Positions 41,975 to 51,125 are shown, counted from the first letter of the stretch. The stretch: 64,000 nt of DNA from Bordetella genomosp. 1 (GCF_002261335.1 NZ_NEVL01000003.1:434001-498000), one strand, 5' to 3'. Numbers and translations are program-made. Notes: generated from the sequence alone by a model not told the origin.

Positions 41975-42603
41975 GGCGCCTCCGCGTTCATCACGGATTT
42001 CGGCGTCTGGCGGATCGCCCGTTTGGTGACGATGGGGCCGAGCGTGGCGTAGTTGGGCCCGCCGATGCGGCACACCGGGCGCAACCGGGTGGTGTCGATC
42101 TTGCCGTCCTGCAGCAGGCCGTCGCGGATATGGAAACGCACGACCTCGCCCACGAAGAACTCCGCGCCGGTGGCGCCGAAGGGCGTGACGCTGTGATAAC
42201 GGCACTCGAGACTGATCGGCGCGTCGACCAGGCGCGGCGTGGCGATGAGGTCGCCCGGCGTCACGGCCAGGCCGAGCAGGTCGGCTTCGCTGATCTCGGG
42301 CGGATGCTCCTCCGCGCTGGCGTGGATGGCGTCGAGCAGCGACTCGTCGCCGATGTTCACCACGAAGTGGCCCTGCGCCAGGATGTTGCTCGCGGTGTCC
42401 TTGCGCTGGCCGGCCTTGCGGCCGATGTTCACGCCGATCATGGGCGGCGTATTCGACACGAAGGTGTAGCAGCTGAACGGCGCCAGGTTCACCCCGCCGT
42501 TCGGGTTGAGGCTGCTGATCCACGCGATCGGCCGCGGCACCACGATGCCGCTCATCAGCCGGTAGGTCTGTTCGGGGTTCAGGTCGTGTGCGTCCAGGTG
42601 CAT
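41971..42603 (-). CDS. Flavin reductase-like (FMN-binding split-barrel) protein
   Basis: 210 residues from the ATG at 42603. Typical flavin_reduct domain: YRLMSGIVVPRPIAWISSLN, GVNLAPFSCYTFVSNTPPMI and KDTASNILAQGHFVVNI. It binds FMN and may supply reduced flavin to a monooxygenase or act directly on a small substrate. No monooxygenase component is in the window. It is co-transcribed with the IclR regulator and divergent from the Bug receptor gene. Confidence 0.9.
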   Translation of the reverse strand: MHLDAHDLNPEQTYRLMSGIVVPRPIAWISSLNPNGGVNLAPFSCYTFVSNTPPMIGVNIGRKAGQRKDTASNILAQGHFVVNIGDESLLDAIHASAEEHPPEISEADLLGLAVTPGDLIATPRLVDAPISLECRYHSVTPFGATGAEFFVGEVVRFHIRDGLLQDGKIDTTRLRPVCRIGGPNYATLGPIVTKRAIRQTPKSVMNAEAP

Positions 42604-42732
42604 GGCTGTCTCTTGGTAGTCCGGATATTGAACCATCGTTGCGCGCGGCCGCCGACGCGGACGCACGAACACAGCCTTATTTTGCGTTCCGCAGCCACGA
42701 TCCGCATGCCCGTCCGCCAAGGCTTTGCCGAC

Positions 42733-42756
42733 AAAAGTCCAACATCCGGAACTTTT
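42733..42756. promoter_or_regulatory. Candidate IclR operator (inverted repeat)
   Basis: AAAAGTCC (42733-42740) and GGAACTTTT (42748-42756) form an inverted repeat around AACATCC in the spacer between the flavin-reductase and Bug-receptor genes. IclR proteins bind such palindromes in divergent promoters; the assignment is inference from position and symmetry. Confidence 0.45.
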
Positions 42757-42845
42757 ACTCAAATCGGCATTGTCCGGCCGCCGCCATGTTCCTAGAGTTT
42801 CATCACACAAGAAAAAACGTGATTCACCGATCCAGGAGACAAACC

Positions 42846-43814
42846 ATGAAACGCAATCCGCTGCGGCTGTGCGCCGCGCTGGCGCTCAGCGCCTTTGCCA
42901 CCCTGGCCCAGGCGGCCTGGCCCGAGAAGCCCGTCAAGATCGTGGTGCCCTACCCGCCCGGCGGCAACGTGGACGTGGCGGCGCGGCTGATCGCGCCCGG
43001 CCTGCAACAGGCGCTGGGCCAGCCCTTCATCGTGGAGAACAAGCCCGGCGCCGGCGGCATGATCGCCGGCGAACAGGTGGCGCGCAGCGATCCCGATGGC
43101 TACACGCTCTTCATGGCGGCCAATGGCCCGTTGCTGTTCTCGCCCCTGATCTTCAAGCGCGAGGCCTACAAGTGGGACCGCGATTTCGCGCCCATCAGTT
43201 CGATCTCGTACACCCCGCTCGTGCTGCAGGTCAAACCCGATCTGCCCGCCAAGTCGCTCAGCGACCTGATCGCACTGGCAAAGAAGGAACCCGGCAAGCT
43301 CAACATGGCGTCGCCGGGCGCCGGGACCACCAATCACCTGGTGAGCGAGCTGCTGCAATCGCTCACCGGCGCGCGCTGGACGACGGCGCAGTACAAGGGC
43401 AACGCGCCCGCCACCACGGACCTGCTGGGCGGCCAGGTGGACTTCAACTTCGACCAGATCTCGGTTGCGCTGCCCTACGTGAAGGAAGGCCGCCTGCGTG
43501 CGCTGGCCGTCACGACCGCCAAGCGCGTGCCCTCGATGCCGGATGTGCCGACCTTCGCCGAGGCCGGCGTCCAGGGCATGGAGGCGGCCACGTTCACCGG
43601 CCTGCTGGCGCCCAAGGGCACGCCGCCGGAGATCCTGGCGAAGCTGAGCGAGGCGCTGACCCGCATCCTGGCCGAGCCCACCATCATCAAGCGCTTCGAG
43701 GAACTCGGCGCCGAAGCCCGCGGCAGCTCGCCCGAGGCGTTCACCCGCTATCTGGCCGCCGAAGACGCGCGCTGGACCCCGATCATCAAACGCGCCGGCA
43801 TCACCGCCAACTGA
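42846..43814 (+). CDS. Bug-family (TctC-like) periplasmic solute receptor
   Basis: 322 residues from the ATG at 42846, with CAGGAG at 42832-42837. Signal peptide 1-23 (LRLCAALALSAFATLAQA-A). Fold markers: VKIVVPYPPGGNVDVAARLI, FIVENKPGAGGMIAGEQVA, MASPGAGTTNHLVSELL and YKGNAPATTDLLGGQVDF. It should deliver a carboxylic acid, probably aromatic or a ring-cleavage-type diacid judging from the five catabolic genes that follow. Orphan of TctA/TctB. Confidence 0.94.
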   Translation: MKRNPLRLCAALALSAFATLAQAAWPEKPVKIVVPYPPGGNVDVAARLIAPGLQQALGQPFIVENKPGAGGMIAGEQVARSDPDGYTLFMAANGPLLFSPLIFKREAYKWDRDFAPISSISYTPLVLQVKPDLPAKSLSDLIALAKKEPGKLNMASPGAGTTNHLVSELLQSLTGARWTTAQYKGNAPATTDLLGGQVDFNFDQISVALPYVKEGRLRALAVTTAKRVPSMPDVPTFAEAGVQGMEAATFTGLLAPKGTPPEILAKLSEALTRILAEPTIIKRFEELGAEARGSSPEAFTRYLAAEDARWTPIIKRAGITAN

Positions 43815-43846
43815 GGCCGCGCGCCTCCCTCACCACGGACATCGCC

Positions 43847-44227
43847 ATGAGCAGACGCAGCATCTATGCCGAAGGCTTCAGCCACAAGAACCCCATCCCC
43901 GCCGCGTGCCGCATCGGCCCGATGCTGTATTCGGGCAGCATCCAGGGCACCGATCCCGCGACCGGCGCCTATGGCGACACGCTCGAACGCCAGTGCCGGC
44001 TCATGTTCGACCACGTGCGGCGCATCGTCGAGGCAGGCGGCGGCACGGTGGCGCACATCGCCAAGATGACGGTGTGGATGCGCGACCGCAGCCAGCGCGC
44101 CGCGCTCAACGCCGTGTGGCTGGAGCTGTTTCCCGATCCGGCCGACCGCCCCGCGCGCCACACCATGCAGGCCGATCTCGACGGCGACAAGCTGATCGAG
44201 TGCGACTTCGTCGCCGTGATCGGATAA
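43847..44227 (+). CDS. RidA/YjgF-family protein
   Basis: 126 residues from the ATG at 43847. RidA fold with CRIGPMLYSGSIQGTDPATG, GGGTVAHIAKMTVWMRDRSQ and a tail near PARHTMQADLDGD. The arginine that holds the substrate carboxylate in deaminases is plausibly in the RPARHT segment. Relatives hydrolyse enamines/imines or act as 4-oxalocrotonate-type tautomerases in catabolic operons. It lies between the receptor and amidohydrolase genes. Confidence 0.88.
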   Translation: MSRRSIYAEGFSHKNPIPAACRIGPMLYSGSIQGTDPATGAYGDTLERQCRLMFDHVRRIVEAGGGTVAHIAKMTVWMRDRSQRAALNAVWLELFPDPADRPARHTMQADLDGDKLIECDFVAVIG

Positions 44228-44237
44228 GGAGACCCCC

Positions 44238-45110
44238 ATGACGCAGTACCAGGCCTTCCAGCCCAATCCCAGCGTGCCGGCCACGCGCCTGCCGCCCGGC
44301 GCCTGCGACAGCCAGTTCCACGTGTTCGGCCCGGCCGAGCGCTATCCGGTCCGCGCCGGCGCGGCCTACGAGATGCCGACCGCCACCATCGAACGCGCGC
44401 TCGCGCTGCACCGCCTGCTCGGCATCGAACGCGGCGTGATCGTGCAGGCGACCACCTATGGCGCCGACCATCAGGTGGTGCTCGACGGCCTCGCCGCCGC
44501 CGGCCCGAACTATCGCGGCTGCGCCAACGCCGTGGTGCTGGCCGAGCGCGACGACGCCTATATCGCCCGGCTGCACGACGCCGGCGTGCGCGGCGCGCGC
44601 TTCACGCGCCAGGGCCTGGGCATCAGCATGGCGCCCGCGGTGTTCGAGCGCGCCATTGCGCGGCTGCGCGAGCTCGGCTGGTACGCCAAGTTCCAGCCCG
44701 AGCCCGACGGCATGATGGCGCAGGCGGCGCAGTTCGAGCGGCTCGACATCCCGGTGCTGCTCGACCACATGGGCCGCGCCGATCCGGATAAAGGCGCAAG
44801 CGATCCCACCCGCACCCTGCTCGAGTCGCTGCTCGGGCGCGGCAACTTCTGGGTGATGCTGTCGCTCACCGAAAAGATCTCGAAGCACGGCCCGCCCTGG
44901 GACGACGTGACGCCCCTGGCGCAGGCGCTGATCGCGGCCAATCCCGATCGCGTGGTCTGGGGCAGCGACTGGCCGCACCCCGTGTCGGTGAAGGCCACGC
45001 CCGACGAGGGCCGCCTGGTGGACCAGCTCGCGCGCTATGCGGGCGACGCCGCCACCCTCAAGAAAATCCTGGTCGACAACCCGGCCCGCCTGTTTGGATT
45101 CGACGCATGA
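44238..45110 (+). CDS. Amidohydrolase-family protein (2-pyrone-4,6-dicarboxylate lactonase-like)
   Basis: 290 residues. TIM-barrel amidohydrolase of the LigI group: ACDSQFHVFGP (where the canonical HxH is reduced to one His), GVIVQATTYGADHQVVLDGL, VLLDHMGRADPDKG and the catalytic Asp in VVWGSDWPHPV. LigI-type enzymes hydrolyse a pyrone lactone to an open-chain tricarboxylate. Here it may open a lactone related to the pathway intermediates. It overlaps the next gene by ATGA (45107). Confidence 0.9.
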   Translation: MTQYQAFQPNPSVPATRLPPGACDSQFHVFGPAERYPVRAGAAYEMPTATIERALALHRLLGIERGVIVQATTYGADHQVVLDGLAAAGPNYRGCANAVVLAERDDAYIARLHDAGVRGARFTRQGLGISMAPAVFERAIARLRELGWYAKFQPEPDGMMAQAAQFERLDIPVLLDHMGRADPDKGASDPTRTLLESLLGRGNFWVMLSLTEKISKHGPPWDDVTPLAQALIAANPDRVVWGSDWPHPVSVKATPDEGRLVDQLARYAGDAATLKKILVDNPARLFGFDA

Positions 45111-45994
45111 AGCTGCTCACCTACACCCATGATGGCCGCGAGCGCTTCGGCGCCCTGCGCGGCGAGCACGAGATCGTGGCGCTCGACGGCCTGGGCCACG
45201 CCAGCCTGCAGGCCGCGATCGCCGCCGATGCGCTTGCGGCGCTGGCACGGCAGGCCGAGACGCTGCCGGTCACCCATGCGCTCGCCGACGTGCGCCTGTT
45301 GCCGCCGATTCCCGCGCCCGAGAAAATCATCTGCGTGGGCGTGAACTACGGCAAGCGCAACGAGGAATACCGCGATGGCAGCGCGCCGCCCGCCTATCCC
45401 AGCGTATTTCCGCGCTTTCCGGGCTCGTTCGTGGGCCACGGCGCGCCGCTGTTGCGCCCGCCCGAATCGGAACAGCTCGACTACGAGGGCGAGATCGCCA
45501 TCGTGATCGGCCGGGCCGGCCGCCGGATCGCCGCCGCCGACGCCTGGCGCCACGTGGCCGGCCTCACCTGCCTCAACGAGGGCACGGTGCGCGACTGGCT
45601 GCGGCACGGCAAGTTCAACGTGACGCAGGGCAAGAACTTCGACGCGAGCGGCAGCATGGGCCCGTGGCTCGTGACGGCGGACGCGTTCGATCCGGCCGCG
45701 CCGCTCACGGTGCGCACCCGCGTCAACGGCGAGCTGCGCCAGGAGGACAGCACCGACAACCTGATGTTCCCGTTTGCCGAGCTGATCCGCTACATCTCGA
45801 TCTGGACCACCCTCAAGCCCGGCGACGTGATCTCGACCGGCACCCCGATCGGCGCCGGCGTGCGCTTCGACCCGCCGCGCTTTCTCAAGCCCGGCGACGT
45901 GGTCGAGGTCGAGGTGCCGGGCATCGGCGTGCTGTCGAACCCGGTCGCCGACGAACCCACCGCACGCCACTCCGGAGCCCGCCATGCTGAATGA
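45107..45994 (+). CDS. Fumarylacetoacetate hydrolase-family protein (HpaG/HpcE-like isomerase or hydrolase)
   Basis: 295 residues. FAH fold: IICVGVNYGKRNEEYRDGS, the metal ligands in LDYEGEIAIVIGRAGRRI, GLTCLNEGTVRDWLRHG, GPWLVTADAF and ISTGTPIGAGVRF. This family includes the decarboxylase/isomerase of homoprotocatechuate breakdown and acylpyruvate hydrolases. It lies before the hydratase and aldolase genes, which supports the isomerase role. It overlaps the hydratase gene by 11 bases. Confidence 0.92.
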   Translation: MKLLTYTHDGRERFGALRGEHEIVALDGLGHASLQAAIAADALAALARQAETLPVTHALADVRLLPPIPAPEKIICVGVNYGKRNEEYRDGSAPPAYPSVFPRFPGSFVGHGAPLLRPPESEQLDYEGEIAIVIGRAGRRIAAADAWRHVAGLTCLNEGTVRDWLRHGKFNVTQGKNFDASGSMGPWLVTADAFDPAAPLTVRTRVNGELRQEDSTDNLMFPFAELIRYISIWTTLKPGDVISTGTPIGAGVRFDPPRFLKPGDVVEVEVPGIGVLSNPVADEPTARHSGARHAE

Positions 45995-46766
45995 TGCCGA
46001 GCGCGATCGCGCCGCCGCCCTGCTGCTCGAGGCCGAGCGCAGCGGCGTGCCCACCACCCAGCTCGACCAGGTATTTCCCGCCATCGAGATCGCCGACGCC
46101 TACGCGATCCAGCAGCGCAACATCGACCTCAAGCTGGCCGCCGGCGCGCGCCTGCGCGGCCACAAGATCGGCCTCACCTCGAAGGCCATGCAGAGTACCG
46201 TGGGCATCGACGAGCCCGACTACGGTCATCTGCTCGACAGCATGTTCTTCCAGGACGGCGAGACGATTCCCACCGACAGGCTGATCGTGCCGCGCGTGGA
46301 GGTGGAGCTGGCATTCGTGCTGGGCAAGCCGCTGCGCGGCCCGGGCGTGAGCCTGTTCGACGTGCTGGACGCCACCGATTACGTGGTGCCCGCGCTGGAG
46401 CTGATCGATGGCCGCAGCAAGTATCCGCGCCGCATCGTCGACAACATCGCCGACAACGCGGCCTGCGCCGGCATCGTGCTGGGCGGCCGGCCGGTGCGGC
46501 CGCTCGACATCGACCTGCGCTGGGTCGGCGCGCTGCTGTTCAAGAACGGCGTGATCGAGGAGTCGGGCGTGTCGGCCGCGGTGCTCGGCCACCCGGCCCT
46601 GGGCATCGCCTGGCTGGCCAACAAGCTCGCGCTGCACGACACCGGGCTCGAGGCCGGCCACATCGTGCTGGCCGGCTCGTTCACCCGCACGGTCGCGGTG
46701 GCGCGCGGCGACACGCTGCACGCGGACTACGGCAAGCTCGGCAGCATCTCGGTGCATTTCTCCTAG
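45984..46766 (+). CDS. 2-oxo-hept-4-ene-1,7-dioate hydratase-like (HpaH/HpcG family)
   Basis: 260 residues. Hydratase signatures: [34 protein letters not shown], the metal ligands in [16 protein letters not shown] and [20 protein letters not shown]. It adds water to a 2-oxo-4-enoic diacid, giving the 4-hydroxy-2-oxo acid that the next enzyme cleaves. The monocarboxylate relative (2-oxopent-4-enoate hydratase) is a possible alternative, but the length and partner favour the dioate. Eleven-base overlap with the FAH gene. Confidence 0.92.
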   Translation: MLNDAERDRAAALLLEAERSGVPTTQLDQVFPAIEIADAYAIQQRNIDLKLAAGARLRGHKIGLTSKAMQSTVGIDEPDYGHLLDSMFFQDGETIPTDRLIVPRVEVELAFVLGKPLRGPGVSLFDVLDATDYVVPALELIDGRSKYPRRIVDNIADNAACAGIVLGGRPVRPLDIDLRWVGALLFKNGVIEESGVSAAVLGHPALGIAWLANKLALHDTGLEAGHIVLAGSFTRTVAVARGDTLHADYGKLGSISVHFS

Positions 46767-46776
46767 GACGCGACGG

Positions 46777-47544
46777 ATGGATCTCCCGATCAATACCTTC
46801 AAGCGCGCGTTGCGCGCGCAACGACACCAGACGGGGCTGTGGGTCACGCTGGGGCACGCCAACAGTACCGAGATGGTCGCGGCCAGCGGCTTCGACTGGC
46901 TGCTGCTCGATACCGAGCACACGCCGGTGGTGCTGCCGACGGTCATGGCGCAGCTGCAGGCCGCGGCCGCCTACGGCAGCCATGCCGTGGTGCGGCCGTC
47001 GTGGAACGACAAGGTCCAGATCAAGCAGTACCTGGACATCGGCGCCCAGACGCTGCTGCTGCCCTACGTGCAGAATGCCGAGGAGGCCGCCAGCGCGGTG
47101 GCCGGCATGCGCTATGCGCCGCGCGGCATGCGCGGCGTGAGCGGCACGATGCGCGCCACCCGCTACGGCCGGGTCGCCGACTACATGCGCCGCTGCGAAG
47201 ACGAGCTGTGCCTGCTGGTGCAGGCCGAGACCGGCGAGGCGCTGGAGAACCTCGACGCCATCATTGCCGTGGACGGCGTGGACGGGGTATTCATCGGTCC
47301 GGCCGACCTGGCGGCCAGCCTGGGCCATCCGGGCGAGCCGGGCCATCCGAAGGTGGTGGCGGCGGTCGAGGGCGCGATCGCGCGCGTGCGCGCCGCCGGC
47401 AAGGCGCCCGGCGTCCTCACGCCGGACGAAACGCTGGCGCGGCGCTACATGGCGGCCGGCAGTCTCTACACCGCCGTGGGCGTGGACGCCGCCATCCTGG
47501 TGAAGCACTGCGACCAGCTGGCGCATCGCTTTCGCGCCGGCTGA
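46777..47544 (+). CDS. HpaI/HpcH-family pyruvate aldolase
   Basis: 255 residues. Class II pyruvate aldolase: DWLLLDTEHTPVVLPTVMAQ with the catalytic His, AVVRPSWND with the pyruvate-binding Arg, LVQAETGEALENLD with metal Glu and FIGPADLAASLGHPG with metal Asp. It cleaves 4-hydroxy-2-oxoheptanedioate (or a similar acid) to pyruvate and a semialdehyde. Ten bases after the hydratase; last gene of the operon. No semialdehyde dehydrogenase follows. Confidence 0.94.
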   Translation: MDLPINTFKRALRAQRHQTGLWVTLGHANSTEMVAASGFDWLLLDTEHTPVVLPTVMAQLQAAAAYGSHAVVRPSWNDKVQIKQYLDIGAQTLLLPYVQNAEEAASAVAGMRYAPRGMRGVSGTMRATRYGRVADYMRRCEDELCLLVQAETGEALENLDAIIAVDGVDGVFIGPADLAASLGHPGEPGHPKVVAAVEGAIARVRAAGKAPGVLTPDETLARRYMAAGSLYTAVGVDAAILVKHCDQLAHRFRAG

Positions 47545-47722
47545 GCGGGGGTCGCACCCCGGCCGTGGGCGGGCCCCGCGCAGCGTCGCGGCGGCCCGCG
47601 ATTTGCTTCTTGACGATCCACACGAATCCTCACAAACTTATGTCCATGCGACCCCCGTCGCTTCGCTTGTGCCCATCAATAAGCTTGTTGGCAGTACGAA
47701 CGCAAGAAACGAGGTCGGTCGC

Positions 47723-48697
47723 ATGTCTTTGCTACGTCGTGGTTCGTCGTCTGTTTGCCTCGCGGCCCTGTGTGCGCCGGCCGCGCTACTCCCGCTCTCT
47801 GCCCACGCCACCGAAGGCGCGCTCGGCCGCCAGGTCTCCGGCGCCTCGGTGCAGCCGAACATCGGCGTCGTCTCCCCCGAACCCATCACCGTCATCAATC
47901 TGAGCGAGATCTATCTCGACGGCAAGATCAAGGGCGGGCGCGAGACGCCGGTGGGCGGCAACACCACGCTCGGGCTCGACGGCAAGGTGTCGTTTACGCT
48001 CGCCACGCTGATGAAGACCTGGGACACCGGCGAAGGCCGCTGGAATTTCGCGTCCAGCGTCACCGTGCCCTACGTCTGGACCAAGGTCTCGGCCACGCTG
48101 ACCGGCCCGCGCGGCGCCTCGGGCAAGACCAGCGATACCGCGTCGAATCTGTTCGACCTGTATTTCACGCCGCTGATCGCGGGCTATCACTTCTCCAAGA
48201 CCCAGCACATGGCATTGAGCCTCAACATCTGGGCGCCCACGGGCAAATACGATGAGAACCGGCTCGCCAATCCCAGCCTGAACAACTGGACCTTCGTGCC
48301 GCAGGTGGCCTACACCGGCATCTTTCCGGACTCGGGCCTGCAGCTCGACGCGGTGGGCAGCGTGCAGTTCTACACGCGCAACCGCGCCACCGACTACCGC
48401 AACGCCCCGATCTTCGGTCTGGACGTGATGGGCCGCAAGATGTTCGGCAACGGCGTCGGGCTCGGCCTGGTGGCCGGCACGCAGGTGCAGCTGGGCGACG
48501 ATAAGGGCCCCACCGCCGACCGCCTCGACGGCTTTCGCGGCCATGACTTCGCGCTCGGGCCCATCCTGACATATGACCGCAAGCTGGCCGACAAGCGCTC
48601 GCTGTCGTTCAGCCTGCGCTGGGTGCCGACCGTGGCCAGCACGCGCCGGCTCGACAGCGACACCACCTTCATGGGCACCGCCGCCCTGATCTTCTGA
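47723..48697 (+). CDS. Outer-membrane channel-like protein, phenol-degradation MetA family
   Basis: 324 residues from the ATG at 47723; an open frame from 47603 lacks a signal peptide. Signal peptide about 1-29 (LPLSAHA-TEG). The rest is a predicted beta barrel with alternating hydrophobic strands (FASSVTVPYVWTKVSATLTG, HMALSLNIWAPTGKYDE, FVPQVAYTGIFPDSGLQLDA) and a C-terminal Phe. The family sits in operons for aromatic or terpene catabolism and is thought to pass hydrophobic substrates. It may serve the catabolic operon just upstream or the envelope cluster downstream. Confidence 0.85.
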   Translation: MSLLRRGSSSVCLAALCAPAALLPLSAHATEGALGRQVSGASVQPNIGVVSPEPITVINLSEIYLDGKIKGGRETPVGGNTTLGLDGKVSFTLATLMKTWDTGEGRWNFASSVTVPYVWTKVSATLTGPRGASGKTSDTASNLFDLYFTPLIAGYHFSKTQHMALSLNIWAPTGKYDENRLANPSLNNWTFVPQVAYTGIFPDSGLQLDAVGSVQFYTRNRATDYRNAPIFGLDVMGRKMFGNGVGLGLVAGTQVQLGDDKGPTADRLDGFRGHDFALGPILTYDRKLADKRSLSFSLRWVPTVASTRRLDSDTTFMGTAALIF

Positions 48698-48711
48698 CCG
48701 GAGCCCGGCGC

Positions 48712-49497
48712 ATGCGTATCTCGCTCTCGGCGGGCGTGGGTCTGGCGGGCATGGTCGTGGCGGCCGCGGCCGGCGCGCAATCGGCGGAAGATGCCAACAA
48801 GGCCAACAATCCGCTCAACCTGGCGCCCTCGCTCGGCCTGCAGAATTACTACACGCCGCGCCTGTTCGGCACCCGCGCGCACACCAATGATTTCCTGTTG
48901 CGGCCGACCTTGCCGATCGCGCCCGGCGACTGGGTCGGGGTGCCGCAGATCCTGCGCCCCACGGTGCCGATCTCCACGCGGCCCCGCGCCGACGGGGGCT
49001 ACCGCAGCGGCCTGGGCGACATCAGCGTCTTCGACATCTTTCTGCTCTCCGAGGGCGAGGTCAATCTCGGCGTGGGGCCGATGCTGACCCTGCCGACGGC
49101 GACCGACGCCGAACTGGGCGCGGGCAAATAGTCGGGCGGCCTGTCGGCCGTCGCCGTGCACAGCAGCCCGCGCGGCCTGTTGGGTGGCCTGGTGCAGTGG
49201 CAGCACTCGTTCGCGGGCCAGAGCCAGCGCGAAACCGTGCATTCCGCCACGCTCCAGCCCTTCCTGATCCACAACCTGCCGGGCGGCTGGTATCTGCGCT
49301 CGACCGCCACCTGGACCTTCGACCTGCAGCACGGCCAGTACTACATTCCCCTGGGCGCCGGCGCGGGCCGGGCCTGGCGCGTAGGCAAGACCATCGTCAA
49401 CGCCTTCGTCGAGCCGCAATGGACCGTGGCCCACCGGGGCGACGGCCTGCCGCAGTTCACGGTATTCGCCGGTTTGAATTTCACGTTCGGGCACTGA
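48712..49497 (+). pseudogene. Outer-membrane protein gene interrupted by an in-frame TAG
   Basis: Begins with a signal peptide (LAGMVVAAAAGAQS) and reads as a barrel protein. A TAG at 49129-49131 follows AELGAGK, yet the same frame continues without break as SGGLSAVAVHSSPRGLLGGL through a normal barrel end (FAGLNFTFGH) and stops at 49497. Restoring one codon gives about 261 residues. TGG to TAG (Trp) is the simplest change, since related proteins often have GKW or GKF here. Fourteen bases after the MetA-family gene; probably a partner of it. Nonsense mutation, readthrough or sequence error are all possible. Confidence 0.75.
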
Positions 49498-49564
49498 ACG
49501 CGGCCACCGCCGTGGCCGTGCCCGCTCCGTCGTCGCATCGCTCGTGTTTCCGGAGCCTCACGTC

Positions 49565-50887
49565 ATGCAACCGAATCGCCGCACCCTGATTGCCTTGCTC
49601 GGCGCCGCCGCGCTTCCCGTGCGCTGGGCCGCCGCGGCGTCGGGCGCGCCCGACGCGCGCACGATCGAACAGGCCTACCTCTATCTGCTCGGCCGCATGC
49701 TGGTGCTGCGCCAGGAGCATGCCGACCGCGCGGTGCCCGACTTCGCCTACAACCAGATCCGCTACAACCCGCTGGGCTCGGCGGACTTCGTCAACCCCAA
49801 TTTCGACGTGGCCTACCTGGAAGCGTGGGTCGCCGTCGACGAGCGCACTCCCGTGCTGCTCACGGTGCCGCCGGTCAGCGGGCGCTATTACACCGCGCAG
49901 ATCCTGGACGAATGGGGCGAGGTGATCGCCAACATCAACGAACGCAATTTCGCCTCCCAGCCTTCGGGCACGTACGCACTCGTCGCGCCGGGCTGGCAAG
50001 GTGACCTGCCGGCCGGCGCCGCCCGCATCGTGCTGCATTCGCGCAAGGCCAAGCTGCTGGGTCGCATCGAGCTCAAGGACGATCCGGAGGGCGCCGTCAA
50101 ACTGCAGCGCGCCTTTGCGCTGCGCGCGCTCGGCACGCCGCTCATCGCGCCGCCGCCTGCCGTGCCCGCGTTCGACAACAAGACGCTGCTGGGCGCGGAA
50201 ATCTTCGACGCCGCCGACGCCTGGATCGCGAGCGCGTTCGACGTGTCTCCGGTCGCAGCGCAGATGCAGCAGCAGGTGCGCGCCGTGGCGGCCCATGTGG
50301 CCGCGTCGCGCGAGGCACGGGCCGCCGTCGACACCCAGCTGCGCGATCAGGTGGTGCCGCGCTTCATCGAGTACGCCTTCACCAAGAGCGCGCCCTACCG
50401 CAATCACTGGGTCGGCGGCAGCGCCACCGGCAACTACGGCAGCAACTACCTGCTGCGCACGGTGGTCAACTACGCCGGCATCTGGGCCAACACGGTCGAC
50501 GAAGTGATCTACTTCGTGGCGACCCGCGACGCCGACGAGGCGGTGCTGAACGGCAGCAACAGCTACGTGATCCACTTTCCCGCCGACCGGCTGCCGCAAG
50601 CCGCGGTCGACGCCTACTGGTCGGTCATTCTCGTGAGCGTGCCGGATTACCGCGTCGTGCCCAACGACCTGAAACGCTACAACTTCAACAACCATTCCGG
50701 CCTCGCGCCCGAGGCGGATGGCTCGCTGAAGATCGCCATCGGCCCGCAGGCCGTCTCCGGCGTGCCCGCGTCGAACTGGCTGCCGGCGCCGCCGGGCAAG
50801 GCCTTCTCCCTGACCTTCCGCACCTACGTGCCGAAGGACAGCGTGAAGAACGGGACCTGGACGCCGCCGCCCGTGACCCGTCTCTGA
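49565..50887 (+). CDS. DUF1254/DUF1214-domain protein, exported
   Basis: 440 residues from the ATG at 49565; a GTG at 49544 would add seven residues. The N-terminus NRRTLIALLGAAALP has a twin-arginine look, with cleavage near AAAA-SGA. DUF1254 covers about 60-190 (FAYNQIRYNPLGSADFVNPN, YYTAQILDEWGEVIANIN) and DUF1214 about 320-425 (NGSNSYVIHFPADRLPQAAV, YWSVILVSVPDYRVVP). Function is not established; homologues are common secreted proteins. It lies inside the plus-strand envelope gene cluster. Confidence 0.88.
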   Translation: MQPNRRTLIALLGAAALPVRWAAAASGAPDARTIEQAYLYLLGRMLVLRQEHADRAVPDFAYNQIRYNPLGSADFVNPNFDVAYLEAWVAVDERTPVLLTVPPVSGRYYTAQILDEWGEVIANINERNFASQPSGTYALVAPGWQGDLPAGAARIVLHSRKAKLLGRIELKDDPEGAVKLQRAFALRALGTPLIAPPPAVPAFDNKTLLGAEIFDAADAWIASAFDVSPVAAQMQQQVRAVAAHVAASREARAAVDTQLRDQVVPRFIEYAFTKSAPYRNHWVGGSATGNYGSNYLLRTVVNYAGIWANTVDEVIYFVATRDADEAVLNGSNSYVIHFPADRLPQAAVDAYWSVILVSVPDYRVVPNDLKRYNFNNHSGLAPEADGSLKIAIGPQAVSGVPASNWLPAPPGKAFSLTFRTYVPKDSVKNGTWTPPPVTRL

Positions 50888-50931
50888 TCGCGCTCCCCAC
50901 TTTGCACCATGCCGACCACCGAGGTTCGTCC

Positions 50932-51057
50932 ATGAAGATCCGTTCCGCCTTGCTCGCCCTGAGCTGCATCGCCTCCGCGCAAGCCCACGAGGCCCTGGCG
51001 CGAGCGCGTGATCCAGCAGGAGCCGGTCTATCCACGACAAGCAATGGAAGCCGGTGA
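50932..51057 (+). pseudogene. Possible frameshifted small secreted protein
   Basis: ATG at 50932 opens a signal peptide (KIRSALLALSCIASAQA-HEALA), but the frame ends after 41 residues. Immediately after the signal peptide another frame reads ERVIQQEPVYPRQAMEAGDF..., which looks more natural than the actual tail. A one- or two-base indel near 51000 is suggested. It is 44 bases downstream of the DUF1254 gene. Weak evidence; it could also be a genuine micro-protein. Confidence 0.35.
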
Positions 51058-51125
51058 TTTCGAACGGCAGTCGCGTTGAACCGCGCCGAAGCCTCGGCGC
51101 GAGATCCCTTTGTGAGAGGTGCCTC

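Noticed and set aside
49129-49131. TAG read as pyrrolysine
   Set aside because: No pyl genes or methylamine methyltransferase context; a nonsense change from TGG is simpler.
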